NCBI GenBank assembly: GCA_000955875.1
Contig: JYOE01000024.1
Location: 124,568-188,567 of the forward strand
Source: Terrabacter sp. 28
GTDB taxonomy: Bacteria > Actinomycetota > Actinomycetes > Actinomycetales > Dermatophilaceae
Direction: 5' to 3'
DNA length: 64,000 bases
The notes beneath the pieces were generated by a model. It did no database searches, was not told the origin of the DNA, and worked only from the letters and a program-made list of their open reading frames with translations. Positions 62,826 to 64,000 of the stretch are shown here, one piece after another. The position numbers were made by a program, and so were the translations under genes. The first letter of the stretch is position 1. The number at the start of each line of letters is the position of its first letter.

Positions 62826-63560
62826 TCAGCCGAGGCCGGACGCGGCGTCGGCGTCGACGAGCCAGAGCGTGGCGTCGGTGCCGCGCACGCCCGCGGCCGG
62901 CAGGTCCCAACGGTCGGCGCCGGGCGCGAGGGCGGCAGCCACCGCCTCGGCCTTGTCGGCGCCCGACACGAGGAACCAGACCTCGTGGCTGCGCTCGAAG
63001 CACTCGAACGTCAGGCTCACGCGGTCGGGTGGCGGCTTGGGGGAGTCGTGCACCGCGACGGCGATCGCGTCGGTGATCCTCTGCGCCGGGTGGTGCGGGA
63101 AGAGCGAGGCGATGTGCCCATCGGGCCCGACGCCGAAGAGCGCCACGTCCCAGGCCTTCTGGCCGTGCTCGCGGATGGTCTGGGCGTATGCCGTCGCACT
63201 GGCCTCGGCGTCTGCGGACGCCTCGGGACCGGCCACCCGGTGCACCTTCGCCGGGTCGAGCCCCAGCGCCGAGAGACCGGCCTCATCGTTCTGGGTGTCG
63301 TTGCGGTCGGCATCGCCCGCGGGCAGGTAGCGCTCGTCGCCCCACCACACGCGTACGCGGGACCAGTCGACGGCGGAGCGGCCGGGCACCGTGGTCAGAG
63401 ACGCGATGATGGCCGAGCCCATCGACCCGCCGGTGAGCGCGAGCTGCGCCTCGGGCCGGCGGGTCTGGGCGTCGATGATCGCGGTCACGAGGCGCGCCGC
63501 CGCAGCGTCGGCGAGCGACGCCTTGTCGGGGTGCACGACGACGCGCGGCTCGGCCGTCAC
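62826..63560 (-). CDS. pgl: 6-phosphogluconolactonase
   Basis: A 244-residue Pgl/DevB. It shows VVVHPDKASLADAAAARLV, the phosphate loop ALTGGSMGSAIIASL, VRVWWGDERYLPAGDADRND and DVALFGVGPDGHIASLFPHH, with the catalytic His of the last motif. It hydrolyses 6-phosphogluconolactone in the oxidative pentose-phosphate pathway. The GTG overlaps the stop of the upstream gene (GTGA), matching the zwf-opcA-pgl order of actinobacteria. Confidence 0.93.
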   Translation of the reverse strand: MTAEPRVVVHPDKASLADAAAARLVTAIIDAQTRRPEAQLALTGGSMGSAIIASLTTVPGRSAVDWSRVRVWWGDERYLPAGDADRNDTQNDEAGLSALGLDPAKVHRVAGPEASADAEASATAYAQTIREHGQKAWDVALFGVGPDGHIASLFPHHPAQRITDAIAVAVHDSPKPPPDRVSLTFECFERSHEVWFLVSGADKAEAVAAALAPGADRWDLPAAGVRGTDATLWLVDADAASGLG

Positions 63561-64000
63561 GATCCGGCCTCGCGCGCGCTTGCGCGTTTCGTGGCAGCCG
63601 CCTTGCGCGTGGTCGACGACCCGGCGGCCGTCCTGCTCGCCGCGGACCCGCGCGTCGACGACGCCCTCGTCGTCCTCCCGGCACCGGCCTTCTTCGCGGC
63701 GGCCTTCTTCGCAACGGCCTTCTTCGGAGCCGCCTTTCGAGTGCCGGCGGTCGTGGCGGTGCCACCCGCGGCAGAGCTCGCCTGGGCCGCCTTCTTGCGG
63801 TCCTTCGCGGCCTGCTTCTCACGCGGCGTCCGCTTGCCGGCCAGCTTGCGCACGGTGGCTGCGCGGACCTCGGCGGTCTCGGCGTGCTCGGGCGGCGCCG
63901 AAGCCGTGATCATCGCGCTGGCTTCCTGCGCCGACTCGTCGCGGCTCAGGCGCGCTGCGAGGCGCCGGGACTCGGCAGGGTCGGGGGCCTTGCCGGCCTT
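63557..64000 (-). CDS. C-terminal fragment, probably glucose-6-phosphate dehydrogenase assembly protein OpcA
   Basis: The gene enters from beyond the window; 147 residues are visible. The first part (PAESRRLAARLSRDESAQEA) is helical and charged; from about residue 70 onward the protein is an Ala/Lys/Arg/Thr/Ser-rich tail with AAPKKAVAKKAAAKKAGAGR, much like histone H1 or HU tails. Assignment to OpcA rests only on the conserved order zwf-opcA-pgl and GTGA coupling to pgl; the visible part contains no diagnostic OpcA motif. A DNA-binding or other basic-tailed protein is possible. Confidence 0.45.
   Translation of the reverse strand, partial: KAGKAPDPAESRRLAARLSRDESAQEASAMITASAPPEHAETAEVRAATVRKLAGKRTPREKQAAKDRKKAAQASSAAGGTATTAGTRKAAPKKAVAKKAAAKKAGAGRTTRASSTRGSAASRTAAGSSTTRKAAATKRASAREAGS

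Overview
The window is about 64 kb of high-GC actinobacterial chromosome (roughly 70% G+C by eye). The host assignment rests on WhiA, RbpA, a mycothiol-type DinB/MDMPI enzyme, a PPOX/F420-type oxidoreductase, a CoaE-GrpB fusion, many leaderless GTG starts, and two blocks of actinobacterial synteny: polA-rpsA-coaE-uvrB-uvrA, and uvrC-rapZ-yvcK-whiA followed by gap-pgk-tpiA-secG ... pgl. A member of Micrococcales close to Intrasporangiaceae fits best, but that level is inference. Almost all sequence is coding. I see no insertion sequence, prophage, CRISPR array, tRNA or rRNA.

Layout. 1-4.4 kb: livK(partial)HMGF, branched-chain amino-acid uptake, with an internal hairpin after livK and a strong terminator after livF. 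4.4-8.3 kb: a GNAT, a thioesterase and polA. 8.5-11.8 kb: a membrane protein translationally coupled to a large secreted protein built of X-X-X-Leu-X-X-Gly heptads. 11.9-14.9 kb: a methyltransferase, rpsA and a VOC protein. 15.1-25.6 kb: the most interesting block, a ten-gene unit. It starts with a SAM-IV-type riboswitch and a 27-residue leader peptide, then encodes an amino-acid ABC transporter with two paralogous lipoprotein receptors, an FMN reductase fused to an acetyltransferase, an FAD/NAD(P)-binding protein, two luciferase-like monooxygenases and a DUF1684 protein. It looks like a sulfur-scavenging route for an S-modified amino acid. 25.6-31.0 kb: a Ugp-type glycerophosphodiester/G3P transporter with its phosphodiesterase. 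31.2-39.5 kb: a TetR/PPOX pair behind a clear operator, coaE, a lipoate-protein ligase relative, uvrB, and terC behind a yybP-ykoY (Mn2+) riboswitch. 39.2-42.7 kb: DUF2200, an MFS and an EamA exporter, and an NlpC/P60 peptidase. 43.2-46.3 kb: a response regulator fused to a thioredoxin-reductase-like flavoprotein, followed by a histidine kinase with a cyclic-nucleotide-binding domain. 46.3-49.6 kb: MBL hydrolase, MDMPI enzyme and GH15 glucosidase, tightly overlapping. 49.7-58.6 kb: uvrA, a Rieske lipoprotein, uvrC-rapZ-yvcK, whiA. 58.8-64 kb: gap-pgk-tpiA, secG, rbpA, and convergent pgl with the end of a probable opcA.

Regulation. polA, uvrA, uvrB and uvrC each carry a near-consensus RecA-NDp (PafBC-type) DNA-damage promoter with exact 8-nt spacing to a TANNNT -10 that lies 6-7 nt before the start codon. 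The excision-repair genes therefore look like one LexA-independent, leaderless regulon. Several other genes are also apparently leaderless.
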